A stretch of 64,000 nucleotides of DNA, from NCBI GenBank assembly GCA_020631355.1, contig JAHDHL010000001.1, forward strand, positions 173,616 to 237,615. Reading direction: 5' to 3'. Position 1 is the stretch's first letter. Each line of letters starts with the position of its first letter. A model generated the notes under the pieces. It saw only the letters and a list, made by a program, of their open reading frames with translations. It ran no database searches and had not been told where the DNA came from. The DNA is from Saprospiraceae bacterium (GTDB lineage Bacteria; Bacteroidota; Bacteroidia; Chitinophagales; Saprospiraceae). Below are positions 17,042 to 26,353 of this stretch, piece after piece. Made by a program: the position numbers and the translations under genes.

Positions 17042-18541
17042 ATGCTCAAATCAATACCAACACTCGCTATTTTTCTTTTCTTATGCACCTCAATCGTGGG
17101 TCAGGATTGTGAAACGGAACGTTACCAACGGGCTATTTTTGACAATGTGACCATAACCGAGGACATCGTATACTCCACTGCTGATGTTTATGATGTATTG
17201 AACCTACCTATCAACTTCGACTTCAGATTAGATGTCTACGAACCGGAGGGAGACACAAGGGAAAAACGCCCCATGGTCGTCATGATGTTTGGTGGAGCCT
17301 ACATTTTTGGAGACAAGGAACATGCAGACATGATTGCATGGTGTGATAGTTTGGCTAGATATGGGTACGTTGCGGTTTCCATCGACTATCGTTTAGGTGT
17401 CAATGCACTAAGTTCAGGTAGTGCTGTAAGGGCGATGTACAGGGGAGTACAGGATACCCGTGCGGCTATTCGGTATATGCTCGAATTCCAAGACCAATTT
17501 AGGATTGACCCTAACCATATCTATGTTGGAGGGGAAAGTGCAGGAGCCATCAATGCCCTACATACCGCTTTCATGACCACAGAAGCAGAGCGCCCACAAG
17601 AAAGCTATGGAATCCCTTTTGAGAATTTTGATTTGGGCTGCCTGGATTGTTCTGGTAATAGTTATGAACATGAATTCGACATCAAGGGTGTCATCGACCT
17701 TTGGGGAGGTGTATTGGATTTGGATTACATCTCATCCAATGAATCCATCCCATCCCTAATCATTCATGGTGACAATGATTTTATTGTACCCCATGATGAG
17801 GGTTATCCTTTTCTGAATGATTTCCAACTCACATTCCCATACCTATATACTTCCATTGCAATTAATGAGCATATGGATGATTTAGGGATATATAATGAAT
17901 TATACATTTATCCTGAACAGGGGCATTTGTTCTATGGCCTACCAGATGGCATTATCACATTCCCTAATGAATTTTGGAATCCCGTATGGACCCAAGGCCA
18001 TGAATTCCTATATGAAATTCTTGATTTTGACTCTCCCCAACCTACCGGGGAATTATATCCCCAGCTTGGCATTGACTATTCTTACAGTGTTCCGTTACAG
18101 GCTGGCTCAGAATATTGTTGGAATATTATCGGAGGACAGATTGTTGGTCAAAACAATAATGAAGTAACAGTTCAATGGGATAACTCAGGAAATAATATCG
18201 GGGAATTATCTGTCAGTGAAATCAATTGCATTGGAATGAAAGGGAGGGAATCCGCTCCGCTTATTGTCAATCTGACTGTCAGTAACCAAGATTTACAAGA
18301 ACAATTAGGTATTGGGGTCCAGCCCAATATTATTCCACAAGGTGGAACTATCACACTACAGAATCCAAGGTTATTGGATTATCCCTTTTTCATTTCTGAT
18401 GCAAGTGGGAAACGAATCCATCACGGTCAATTACAAAACCAAGAAATGCAATCCATCATCTTGGATTTACCGAAAGGATTCTACATCCTTACCGTTTCAA
18501 CTGAAAGTACCAATTATTCACAAAAAATAATGGTTCAGTAA
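17042..18541 (+). CDS. secreted alpha/beta-hydrolase (esterase-like) with T9SS type A sorting domain, copy 1
   Basis: Extracellular carboxylesterase/feruloyl-esterase-like enzyme, 499 residues. Signal peptide 1-20 (IFLFLCTSIVG). The hydrolase domain (about 25-335) has nucleophile Ser166 in GGESAGAINALHT, Asp in IHGDNDFIVP and His in PEQGHLFYG. The oxyanion HGGG motif is replaced by MFGGA (Phe for His). The mid region is a PKD/Ig-like spacer (about 345-415), and the C-terminal ~75 residues resemble a T9SS sorting domain ending SQKIMVQ. It is followed after one base by a paralogue with the same architecture. The substrate is unknown; polysaccharide ester groups are suggested by the Wzx/Wzz/Wzy genes downstream. 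Confidence 0.85.
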   Translation: MLKSIPTLAIFLFLCTSIVGQDCETERYQRAIFDNVTITEDIVYSTADVYDVLNLPINFDFRLDVYEPEGDTREKRPMVVMMFGGAYIFGDKEHADMIAWCDSLARYGYVAVSIDYRLGVNALSSGSAVRAMYRGVQDTRAAIRYMLEFQDQFRIDPNHIYVGGESAGAINALHTAFMTTEAERPQESYGIPFENFDLGCLDCSGNSYEHEFDIKGVIDLWGGVLDLDYISSNESIPSLIIHGDNDFIVPHDEGYPFLNDFQLTFPYLYTSIAINEHMDDLGIYNELYIYPEQGHLFYGLPDGIITFPNEFWNPVWTQGHEFLYEILDFDSPQPTGELYPQLGIDYSYSVPLQAGSEYCWNIIGGQIVGQNNNEVTVQWDNSGNNIGELSVSEINCIGMKGRESAPLIVNLTVSNQDLQEQLGIGVQPNIIPQGGTITLQNPRLLDYPFFISDASGKRIHHGQLQNQEMQSIILDLPKGFYILTVSTESTNYSQKIMVQ

Positions 18542-18542
18542 C

Positions 18543-20009
18543 ATGAAGTCCTTTTCCATCATACTCACCATTCTCTTAGTTCCTAGTTTTTTATTAGCTC
18601 AGAATTGTGATGAGAACAGATATCGGCAGTCTATTTTCAATGAGGTAACCCTACATGAGAATGTCGTTTACTCCACTGCCGATGCCTATGATTTCCTGAA
18701 TCAGGATAATCCAGAGGATTATCATATAGACATTTATGAACCCACAGGTGATACCCAAGCCAAACGACCTGTTGTATTTTTCTTCTTTGGCGGTGGTTTT
18801 TTTGAGGGCGACAAACAGGACGCCGATATGGTAACATGGTGTGATAGTCTTGCTAGGAGAGGGTATGTGGCTGTGGCTGTCAATTATCGTTTAGGATTTA
18901 ATTTTGTTGATTCGGGAAGCCCTATCAGAGCCGTTTACAGAGCTGTACAGGATGCCAATGCATCCATCAGGTATATGATTGAATTCAAAGACCAGTATAG
19001 GATTGACCCTGAGCGAATTTTCATAGCCGGAAAAAGTGCTGGTGCCATAACAGCCATGCATACCACATTCTTTGGAGAGGAAAGTGACCGTTTACAGGAA
19101 ACTTATGGCACCTTGTTAGAAGGATCCGACCTAGGATGTGTCAGTTGTTCGGGTAATCCATACAACCACACATTTGAAATCCAGGGTGTATTGGGTATGT
19201 GGGGAGCCATTATTGACACACTTGAAATCACTCCTGATGAAACCATCCCAACTTTGATGGTACATGGCAATGGTGATTTGGTTGTTCCTTTTGAGGGAGG
19301 ATACCCCTACACGGGACCTGTCCCGCTGACTTTTCCTTATGTGTATGGTTCATTTTCCATTCACAACAGAATGAATGAATTGGGTATTTACAATGAATTT
19401 TATTCATACGATTATAATAATCATGATGTATATGGTTCAAGTGATTTTCCTAATGAGAATTGGGAAGAAATCTTCGATATCAGTCAATCTTTCCTAGCGG
19501 ATAGACTGGATTTTGTTTCGCCCACACCCCAAGGAGAAACCCAAATTACAGTAGGCAACAGCTATACCTATTCGGTCATGCCGAATCTGGATTATTCATA
19601 TTGTTGGGCAATAGATGGGGGGATTATTATAAATGAGAATGAACATGAGGTTGAAGTACAATGGAATGAACCATTAGGAACCCTATATCTACATGTTATG
19701 AATGATATTGGGATGAAAGGTCAGACGGCATCACTGAATGTAAATGCAAGTACGAATGTGGATAACACAATCCTATCAGGAATTGAATGGTATCCGAATC
19801 CTGTGCATAGCGGGGAATCCGTCTTCATAAAAAACCCCAATAATCTGCTTTCCGAAGCTGTTATTATCAATACTGATGGTAGGCAGATGCTGTCATTCGA
19901 CTTCGAGGAGGATACAACATTTTCTACCCAAGGGCTGGCCCCCGGAATATACTTATTGAGGATAACCAATGGATTATCATTTCGTACAATGAAATTCATC
20001 GTTCAATAA
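18543..20009 (+). CDS. secreted alpha/beta-hydrolase (esterase-like) with T9SS type A sorting domain, copy 2
   Basis: Tandem paralogue of the preceding gene, 488 residues: signal peptide 1-20, hydrolase domain with Ser165 in AGKSAGAITAMHT, Asp in VHGNGDLVVP, and His in NNHDVYG. The oxyanion motif is FFGGGF (Phe for His). The C-terminus (about 410-488) is a clear type A sorting domain with WYPNPVHSGE, GLAPGIYLLRI and a final KFIVQ. The nucleophile elbow is GKSAG instead of GESAG in copy 1, so specificity may have diverged. The stop overlaps the start of the flippase gene (TAATG), tying this pair to polysaccharide export. Confidence 0.85.
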   Translation: MKSFSIILTILLVPSFLLAQNCDENRYRQSIFNEVTLHENVVYSTADAYDFLNQDNPEDYHIDIYEPTGDTQAKRPVVFFFFGGGFFEGDKQDADMVTWCDSLARRGYVAVAVNYRLGFNFVDSGSPIRAVYRAVQDANASIRYMIEFKDQYRIDPERIFIAGKSAGAITAMHTTFFGEESDRLQETYGTLLEGSDLGCVSCSGNPYNHTFEIQGVLGMWGAIIDTLEITPDETIPTLMVHGNGDLVVPFEGGYPYTGPVPLTFPYVYGSFSIHNRMNELGIYNEFYSYDYNNHDVYGSSDFPNENWEEIFDISQSFLADRLDFVSPTPQGETQITVGNSYTYSVMPNLDYSYCWAIDGGIIINENEHEVEVQWNEPLGTLYLHVMNDIGMKGQTASLNVNASTNVDNTILSGIEWYPNPVHSGESVFIKNPNNLLSEAVIINTDGRQMLSFDFEEDTTFSTQGLAPGIYLLRITNGLSFRTMKFIVQ

Positions 20010-21517
20010 TGCAACCAAGGTTTATTGCCAATTTTCTTTTTCTGATTTTCGTCAATGTATTGGTGAAACCCATTTATGTTTTCGGAATTGACATGAAAGT
20101 TCAGAATGTTGTGGGTGCGGAGGACTATGGAACCTACTTCAGTATTTTTAGCTTTTCATTCATCTTCTACATTGTCCTGGACCTAGGGCTCACCCAATAC
20201 AATAGCCGAATCATAGCCCAGGATTTTTCCAGTCTAAAAACCTATCTCCCCAACTTCCTGATGGCCAAGATGGGACTAGGATTGGTTTTCTTCTTCCTTA
20301 TTTTCATTGGAGCCATTCTTCTTGGATACGATGCAAAGGAATTGTATTGGCTCGGACTGCTTGGTGCGATTCACTTCCTCAATTCCCTGACCAATTACCT
20401 CCGTTCCAATGTAGCAGCATTACATCTGTTCAAGGTAGATGCAGTTTTGTCCATCATCAATCGGATGCTCCTGATTATTGTTTGCGGTTTCATGTTGTAT
20501 GGCACATATGTGCAACATTTCAGTATTGAGGATTTCATACTGGCACAAATCGGGACCCTTACATTTACCGCATTACTCAGTCTGGTTGTTGTGGGCAGAT
20601 ACGCAGGTCTTCGGTCATTATCATTCAATAAGGACATGATTGTGAATATCATCAAGGAGGGGTACCCCTATGCCTTACTTGTATTGCTTACGACCATCTA
20701 TACCCGAACGGATGCTGTGATGCTCAAGGAAATCCTACCCATACAGGGTAAAACAGAAGCTGGATATTATGCAGCGGCCTATCGTTTATTGGACATGTCC
20801 AATATGTTCGGTTTACTAATGGCCAGTCAACTCCTCCCCATGTTTGCCAAACTGATCAAGGACAAACAGTATCAAGAAATCAGCCACTTGGCCCAGACTG
20901 GCTTTAGGATTATCATGTTCATTTCGATTACCTTATCGGTACTTATTGCAGGATTCAGTCAGGATATCATCGGGATGATGTATGATGATTCTGCCTATCC
21001 TACCGTATATGTAGCCCGTATCTTATCCTTATTGATCCTATCATTCATACCTATTGCGTCAAGCTATGTTTTCAATACACTCATGAATGCGAATGCCAGC
21101 CTAAGCGTACTGAATATTATCGGGATGGTTGGAGTCGTCCTCAACATTATCCTCAATTTCATCCTCATTCCCGAACATGGTGCTATCGGTGCGGTGTATG
21201 CTACTATAGCTACGCAGGGCTTGGCAGCATTGGCGCACATTTATTTTGCTAATCGAATCATGGGATTACAACTCCCCATTCTATTATTCTGCAAGATTCT
21301 ATTATTCGGAGTGTTAATGTATACCACTCTTAGATATGGAATAGGATGGGGCTTCGTTAGTGGTGGGGAAGATGGTTTATTGAATCATCTTCACTGGTTT
21401 ATCCGCTTCATTCTGATGGGTGTGTTATCATTGCCATTGGCCTTGCTTTCAGGGTTAATGGACCTAGGAATGCTCAAGGATATCCTGAATAAAAAAACAC
21501 AAGGAAGTACTACATAG
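20009..21517 (+). CDS. polysaccharide flippase, MOP superfamily (Wzx-like)
   Basis: Inner-membrane transporter likely to flip lipid-linked oligosaccharides, 502 residues with about 14 hydrophobic helices. It has the polysaccharide biosynthesis protein pattern: N-terminal GAEDYGTYFSIFSFSFIFYIVLDLG and later TRTDAVMLKEILP with AGYYAAAYRLLDMSNMFG. It starts within the stop of esterase copy 2 (TAATG), suggesting coupled translation, and ends 79 bases before the Wzz-like gene. No glycosyltransferases adjoin it, so sugar assembly genes must be elsewhere. Confidence 0.88.
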   Translation: MQPRFIANFLFLIFVNVLVKPIYVFGIDMKVQNVVGAEDYGTYFSIFSFSFIFYIVLDLGLTQYNSRIIAQDFSSLKTYLPNFLMAKMGLGLVFFFLIFIGAILLGYDAKELYWLGLLGAIHFLNSLTNYLRSNVAALHLFKVDAVLSIINRMLLIIVCGFMLYGTYVQHFSIEDFILAQIGTLTFTALLSLVVVGRYAGLRSLSFNKDMIVNIIKEGYPYALLVLLTTIYTRTDAVMLKEILPIQGKTEAGYYAAAYRLLDMSNMFGLLMASQLLPMFAKLIKDKQYQEISHLAQTGFRIIMFISITLSVLIAGFSQDIIGMMYDDSAYPTVYVARILSLLILSFIPIASSYVFNTLMNANASLSVLNIIGMVGVVLNIILNFILIPEHGAIGAVYATIATQGLAALAHIYFANRIMGLQLPILLFCKILLFGVLMYTTLRYGIGWGFVSGGEDGLLNHLHWFIRFILMGVLSLPLALLSGLMDLGMLKDILNKKTQGSTT

Positions 21518-21571
21518 AATGGCTGTTTTAGGCTCATTCCTGACATGTTAACAAGTCTATGTTGTTTTTCC

Positions 21572-21579
21572 TACTTTTG
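21572..21579 (+). promoter_or_regulatory. candidate -7 promoter box of the wzz-like gene
   Basis: TACTTTTG, 17 bases before the ATG at 21597. It suggests that the wzz/wzy pair can be transcribed apart from the esterase-flippase block. Confidence 0.5.
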
Positions 21580-21596
21580 CAGCACAAACGGAAACC

Positions 21597-22703
21597 ATGG
21601 AGTATAACAGAGATCATTTACTGGATGTGGTAAGGACCATCTTTAAATGGAAAAAACCCATTATCATTACCTGTGTTACAGTTGGAGTACTGACGGCGAT
21701 TATTTCCTTGATGTTACCTAACTATTATGAGGCAAGTACCACTTTTTATGCGGCCTCCCCTGAATTACAATCCCCATCTGTCATTTTTGGGGAATCCAAT
21801 AAGGAACTGGAATTTTATGGTGAAGGTGAGGATATGGACCGCCTTATCCAAGCTGCCGAATCCAATGACCTATTCCACTTCATGGTGCAGAAGTTCGATT
21901 TGTATAATCATTACGACATTGATACTTCCGACAGCAAGGCTCCATTCAAGCTCAGGGCCAAATTCTACAAGCATTTCAATATTCAGAAAAACGAAAGGGA
22001 TGCCATAGTATTGAGTGTTGAGGACAAGAATCCAGAATTGGCTGCCAGCATGGCTAATATAGCCCGAGACCAAATCAACAATATCACGAATAATCTTATA
22101 CGGGGTTCTCAGAATGAAATTATCAAGTCATTTGAGAAGCAAATCGAGGAGAAACAAAAGACACTTGATAATATTTCCGATTCCTTATCGGCTGTAAGAA
22201 ATCGCTATGGAGTATTCGATGCAGGCTATCAAAGGGAAGTAATGGGAACCCAAGTACCTAACCTAACGAGTTCGATTGCAAGTGACAAGGCCAAATTGGA
22301 AATTTATAACAAGAGGGGCAGAAGGGATTCCATCAATGCCATTTCGGCAAGAATCATCGGAAATGAGAACCGCCTCGAGGCCATTACCAAAGGAAAGAAT
22401 GGTTTGGATGTGAGTAAGGGTATCAGTCTTGTGGACCAATATTTCCAATCGGAACAAACCATCATGGAAGAATTAGGTGAGGACCGTGCAAAATACGAAA
22501 GGTATAAGTCCGCATTCGCTGTACCCAAACCTGCGTTGTTCATTCAGGACCATGCAGAAGTACCCGTGGTCAAATCCAGGCCCAAGCGTTCGTTCATTGT
22601 CATTGGTGCAGGATTCATTGCATTCCTCTTTTCCATATTGGGTGTACTGATATTGGAATACAATAAGGATGTGGATTGGAAGTCCATCGTTAATGCTAAG
22701 TAG
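21597..22703 (+). CDS. Wzz-type polysaccharide chain-length determinant / co-polymerase
   Basis: Inner-membrane polysaccharide co-polymerase, 368 residues. Transmembrane helix 1 is at about 21-40 and helix 2 at about 335-355, flanking a periplasmic coiled-coil domain (about 190-310). The pre-helix Pro-rich VVKSRPKRS typical of Wzz lies just before helix 2. There is no cytoplasmic kinase domain, so it is the Wzz rather than Wzc type. It is followed after 9 bases by a Wzy-like polymerase gene, consistent with joint control of polymer length. Confidence 0.85.
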   Translation: MEYNRDHLLDVVRTIFKWKKPIIITCVTVGVLTAIISLMLPNYYEASTTFYAASPELQSPSVIFGESNKELEFYGEGEDMDRLIQAAESNDLFHFMVQKFDLYNHYDIDTSDSKAPFKLRAKFYKHFNIQKNERDAIVLSVEDKNPELAASMANIARDQINNITNNLIRGSQNEIIKSFEKQIEEKQKTLDNISDSLSAVRNRYGVFDAGYQREVMGTQVPNLTSSIASDKAKLEIYNKRGRRDSINAISARIIGNENRLEAITKGKNGLDVSKGISLVDQYFQSEQTIMEELGEDRAKYERYKSAFAVPKPALFIQDHAEVPVVKSRPKRSFIVIGAGFIAFLFSILGVLILEYNKDVDWKSIVNAK

Positions 22704-22712
22704 GTCTCTACC

Positions 22713-24218
22713 TTGCTACCCATCCGTATAGATATAAAGAAAATCTTCTTACTCAAGGAAACCAGTATTCCTGAGTCATCCCTATGGTTATTCTTTGGAT
22801 TGGGATTATCCGTACTTGTGTCAACCATTCTTGCCTTGGTCATGGATGAATGGTTATTATTGGGTATTCCGGCAGGGTTATTACTCACTTATCAAACCAT
22901 CGTGGATTATAGGAAAGTCTTCTTCCTCCTGTTATTCACATTACCATTATCCACTGAATTCTATTTCCCTAACGGGTTGGGAACCGACTTACCGACGGAA
23001 CCACTGGTTGTCGGTTTGATGCTGGCCTATGGCTTGTCCCTAATGGTGAATTGGAAATCAATGAGCAGGGATTTCCTGATGCATCCCATCACATTATTCT
23101 TGTTGGTTCATTTGGCCTGGATGGTACTCACAACGATTACCTCCAGTAATGTGATGGTTTCATTCAAATTCCTTTTGGCTAAGATCTGGTATATCGTAGG
23201 ATACTTTTTCCTAGCAGGCAGTTTATTGAAGGAACATAAGGACATCAAACAATTATTCTGGGTGATTTTCATTCCATTCATCATCATCACCTTTGTTACA
23301 GTAGTACGCCATGCAGGATACGGATTCTCATTCGAGGATGTCAAATATGTAATGCGGCCCTGTTTCAGGAACCATGTTCTTTATGCTGCTATATTAGCTA
23401 TCTTCCTACCTTTCATCGTATTATCCACATCATGGTTCAAGTGGCGGAATATATGGAAATGGATTCTGATAGGCTCCGCATTATTCTTTCTGATAGCCAT
23501 TTACCTATCATATACCCGTACAGCCTACATCGCTGTGATGATTGCATTCGGTAGCTATTTTGTCATTCGTTTCAAATTATTGAAAATAGCCTCCTTGGCT
23601 GCACTCATCATGCTTTTCATTGGCATTTTTTATGTCATGAATGACAATAAGTATATGGATTACGCTCCTGATTTTGAGAAAACCATCACACACAATCAGT
23701 TTGATGATTTGGTGAATGCAACTGCACAGGGTCAGGATGTTTCCACAATGGAAAGGGTATACCGATGGGTAGCCGGAATGCAGATGAGTAAGAAAGAAAA
23801 GTGGACGGGATACGGCCCAGGTAATTTCTACTTTTTCTATAAGCCATTTGCCGTTACGGCATTCGAAACCTATGTAAGTGATAACCCCGAAAAATCAGGT
23901 ATCCACAGTTATTATCTTATGATGTTGACGGACCAAGGTGTTCCAGGGGCACTGATATTCCTTGGGTTGACATTCTTTATTCTTGTTTATGGTGAAATGC
24001 TATATCATAGAACCAAGAATGAGGAAAGGAAACGCATCATCATGACATTATTGTTATCCATCATCATTATTGATGCTTTCTTATTGATTAATGATATGCT
24101 GGAAACGGATAAGGTAGGAGCTTTCTACTTTATGAACATTGCCATGTTGATTAATCTTGATTTGCTGAATAAGAAGGAAGCCCAACAACAAATCACTACT
24201 TCACAAACTGATTCATAA
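22713..24218 (+). CDS. O-antigen ligase/polymerase family membrane protein (Wzy/WaaL-like)
   Basis: Multispanning membrane protein, 501 residues with about 12 helices, of the WzyC superfamily. The large periplasmic loop (about 325-395) contains STMERVYRWVAGMQM, TGYGPGNFYFFYKP and SGIHSYYLMMLTDQGVPG, the usual WzyC signature. The reading frame opens with TTG at 22713, 9 bases after the wzz stop; no ATG fits near the N-terminus, so this rare start is accepted with caution. It could polymerise or ligate the polysaccharide handled by the neighbouring flippase and Wzz. The last 23 bases overlap the convergent GNAT gene. Confidence 0.85.
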   Translation: MLPIRIDIKKIFLLKETSIPESSLWLFFGLGLSVLVSTILALVMDEWLLLGIPAGLLLTYQTIVDYRKVFFLLLFTLPLSTEFYFPNGLGTDLPTEPLVVGLMLAYGLSLMVNWKSMSRDFLMHPITLFLLVHLAWMVLTTITSSNVMVSFKFLLAKIWYIVGYFFLAGSLLKEHKDIKQLFWVIFIPFIIITFVTVVRHAGYGFSFEDVKYVMRPCFRNHVLYAAILAIFLPFIVLSTSWFKWRNIWKWILIGSALFFLIAIYLSYTRTAYIAVMIAFGSYFVIRFKLLKIASLAALIMLFIGIFYVMNDNKYMDYAPDFEKTITHNQFDDLVNATAQGQDVSTMERVYRWVAGMQMSKKEKWTGYGPGNFYFFYKPFAVTAFETYVSDNPEKSGIHSYYLMMLTDQGVPGALIFLGLTFFILVYGEMLYHRTKNEERKRIIMTLLLSIIIIDAFLLINDMLETDKVGAFYFMNIAMLINLDLLNKKEAQQQITTSQTDS

Positions 24219-24750
24219 GAATCATATCCACATATTCTCCTGAATCTAATCTCCCTGCTCTTATCTTTCTACCTTCCTCTCTGAATCCCAACGAACGGTA
24301 CAAATGTAACCCATTCTCATTATGGGAAAATGCTGATAATTCGACTCGCTCGATGAAAGGATGTTTCCTCGCCCAATCCAATAGTGCTGAAATCATGAGT
24401 CTGCCAATCCCCTCATTCCTCATTTTGGGATGAACACTGATTCCGAAAAAACCACTGTGTCTCGCTTTCCTATAATTACTTCCATGAAAGCCTAACAAAC
24501 TAACAAGTTCGTCATTATGGAATGCTAATATCATGATGCTATTCTTGCTGACCTCATGCATATTATGGATGAAATCTTCCTCCATTTCACGAGTATAGTT
24601 GAATTCGCCGGAACTGGTTAGGGTCGTAGAATAAGATGCCGGATCAGAGAAAATCATATTCGTATAATCAATCATCATTTGTGCATCTTTTTTCTCTGCC
24701 TTGCGAATGATGATTACCTTACCGGATTTGGATTGGGTTTGTATAAGCAT
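24196..24750 (-). CDS. GNAT family N-acetyltransferase
   Basis: 184-residue acetyltransferase of the GCN5 superfamily. The acetyl-CoA loop appears as ISVHPKMRNEGIGRLMISALLDWA, followed by VELSAFSHNENGLHLYRSLGFREEGR, the classical motif B. The substrate (amino group of a small molecule or protein) is unknown. It overlaps the convergent polymerase gene by 23 bases. Confidence 0.88.
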   Translation of the reverse strand: MLIQTQSKSGKVIIIRKAEKKDAQMMIDYTNMIFSDPASYSTTLTSSGEFNYTREMEEDFIHNMHEVSKNSIMILAFHNDELVSLLGFHGSNYRKARHSGFFGISVHPKMRNEGIGRLMISALLDWARKHPFIERVELSAFSHNENGLHLYRSLGFREEGRKIRAGRLDSGEYVDMILMNQFVK

Positions 24751-24803
24751 TGGTTATGATTTTGTAGAACAATGAATTACGAAGTAAAATAGTTCCAACA
24801 AAA

Positions 24804-24831
24804 AAGGGAATGCCCATTGGACATTCCCTTT
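24804..24831 (-). terminator. intrinsic terminator after the coiled-coil/HhH gene
   Basis: AAGGGAATG and its complement CATTCCCTT flank a loop about nine bases long, with A/T runs on either side. It lies 25 bases downstream of the stop at 24855. Confidence 0.65.
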
Positions 24832-24854
24832 ATCATCATTAAGGATATTAAGAA

Positions 24855-26306
24855 TTATACGACTTTACCTCCGTCTAACTCATCCTGTAATTTTTCCAAT
24901 TCATCCCATTTGCCCTCTGCGGCAAGGCCTGCTTGCTGCGGCCAAGTATCAGGCTTATGGATTCTATAACGGTCTCCCGCTGCATCTAGGATTTCCTGTA
25001 ATCTACTTACTGGTGCAGCAGCTAACTCCGCCCAAGTATTGATTCCTCCGGCCTTGATGAGTCCTTCAATCTTAGGTCCGATTCCCTCTACAACCTTAAG
25101 GTCATTGGCCTTTGGTAATTTCTTTTTGGAACCTAGGGTTCCTGCATTTTTCTTACCTAGTAAGGTCTTAGCCTGACCCACCCAGTCATCTCTTTGGATG
25201 CGCCCGGGGAAGAATTCAATCGCATCAGTTACCTGATTCGACAATTCATCATCAAATTGGCTGATTTGTTCGAATGTGTAGATACCCAAATTATTCAATT
25301 TCTTCTCAATGAAAGGCCCTACACCATTAATCATTTTCAGGTCATCCTTTTGGTCTTCGGTTGCTGCTGCAATCCTTGAACCCAAAGCCGCCTTGACATC
25401 AGCTTGTGCCTGAGCTGCTTTTTCTTCCTTGGAGACTTCCTCTGCACCTCCATCTCCATCATCAGTAGTTTCCTCAGAGCTTGCAGCCATTACCACAGGA
25501 GCAGCAGCCATTGCAGCCAATCGTTGCTTCAATTCGGCATTCTCATCACTCAGGTCACTGATTTTCGATTTCAGTGCATCGTAATCACTGTAAGCTTCAT
25601 TCAATGCATTGCTATTCTGAAGTTGACTCATCAGATTGGCATTCTCTGTTTCCAAATCATCAACCTTGGATTTCAATGCGTCCGTATCTTCCGAGGATAC
25701 TCCCAAAGCCATGCTGGTATTCAATTTCTCGGTCAGTTCGGCCTTTTCCTTTTCCATGGCATCCAACTTCGTATTCACAGCATTATACTTGCTTTGGAGT
25801 TGGGCCAATTCATTTAATGCATTAGAATCCTGATCTGCTTGTACAGCAAGATTCTGATTCTTGGTTTTCAATCCCAGCACCAATGTATCAAAGTCCTCAA
25901 GTTGGTTAAGGTACCCTTTCTCTTTCTCAAGCAGTTCTCCCTTTTCCGTATTCAATTTTTCCAAATCCAATCGGGTAGCGTGAAGATCTCCGTGTAGTTG
26001 TCCCTTTTCTTCTTGAAGCTGACGTACTCTGGCCGTCAATTCCTCTATCTCAAGATTTGCTTTCTTAAGGTCTGCTTCCTTGAGTTCGAGGGTTCTGGTC
26101 AGTTCATCATATTTAACTCTCAAAGCACTCAGTTCACTGGTGCGTGTAGCTAGTTCATTCTTGACTGCTTTCCACTTACGTCTCCAATAAATCCAAGCAG
26201 TGATGAATCCTATAAGGAATGCGACGAGAAGGAAAACGATTACGACCCAACTGTGATCATTGTTGAGTTCTGAAAATAAATCGGTAAAAAAACCTGTAAA
26301 ATCCAT
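24855..26306 (-). CDS. membrane-anchored coiled-coil protein with two C-terminal helix-hairpin-helix domains
   Basis: 483-residue protein of unknown role. One transmembrane helix (about 20-40) is followed by a long coiled coil (about 45-270), an Ala/Glu-rich linker, then two HhH-type modules: DDLKMINGVGPFIEKKLNNLGI (from 321, with W375) and DLKVVEGIGPKIEGLIKAGGI (from 402). The modules resemble those appended to L21 or NADH dehydrogenase-like proteins in Bacteroidota, where their role is not established. It lies 47 bases after an OmpA-like gene on the same strand, suggesting an envelope-spanning pair. HhH domains can bind DNA or mediate protein contacts; which applies is unknown. Confidence 0.8.
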   Translation of the reverse strand: MDFTGFFTDLFSELNNDHSWVVIVFLLVAFLIGFITAWIYWRRKWKAVKNELATRTSELSALRVKYDELTRTLELKEADLKKANLEIEELTARVRQLQEEKGQLHGDLHATRLDLEKLNTEKGELLEKEKGYLNQLEDFDTLVLGLKTKNQNLAVQADQDSNALNELAQLQSKYNAVNTKLDAMEKEKAELTEKLNTSMALGVSSEDTDALKSKVDDLETENANLMSQLQNSNALNEAYSDYDALKSKISDLSDENAELKQRLAAMAAAPVVMAASSEETTDDGDGGAEEVSKEEKAAQAQADVKAALGSRIAAATEDQKDDLKMINGVGPFIEKKLNNLGIYTFEQISQFDDELSNQVTDAIEFFPGRIQRDDWVGQAKTLLGKKNAGTLGSKKKLPKANDLKVVEGIGPKIEGLIKAGGINTWAELAAAPVSRLQEILDAAGDRYRIHKPDTWPQQAGLAAEGKWDELEKLQDELDGGKVV

Positions 26307-26353
26307 GATATATTGATTTGTTAGGTTGTTAAATAATGGTTTTCTACTAGTTG

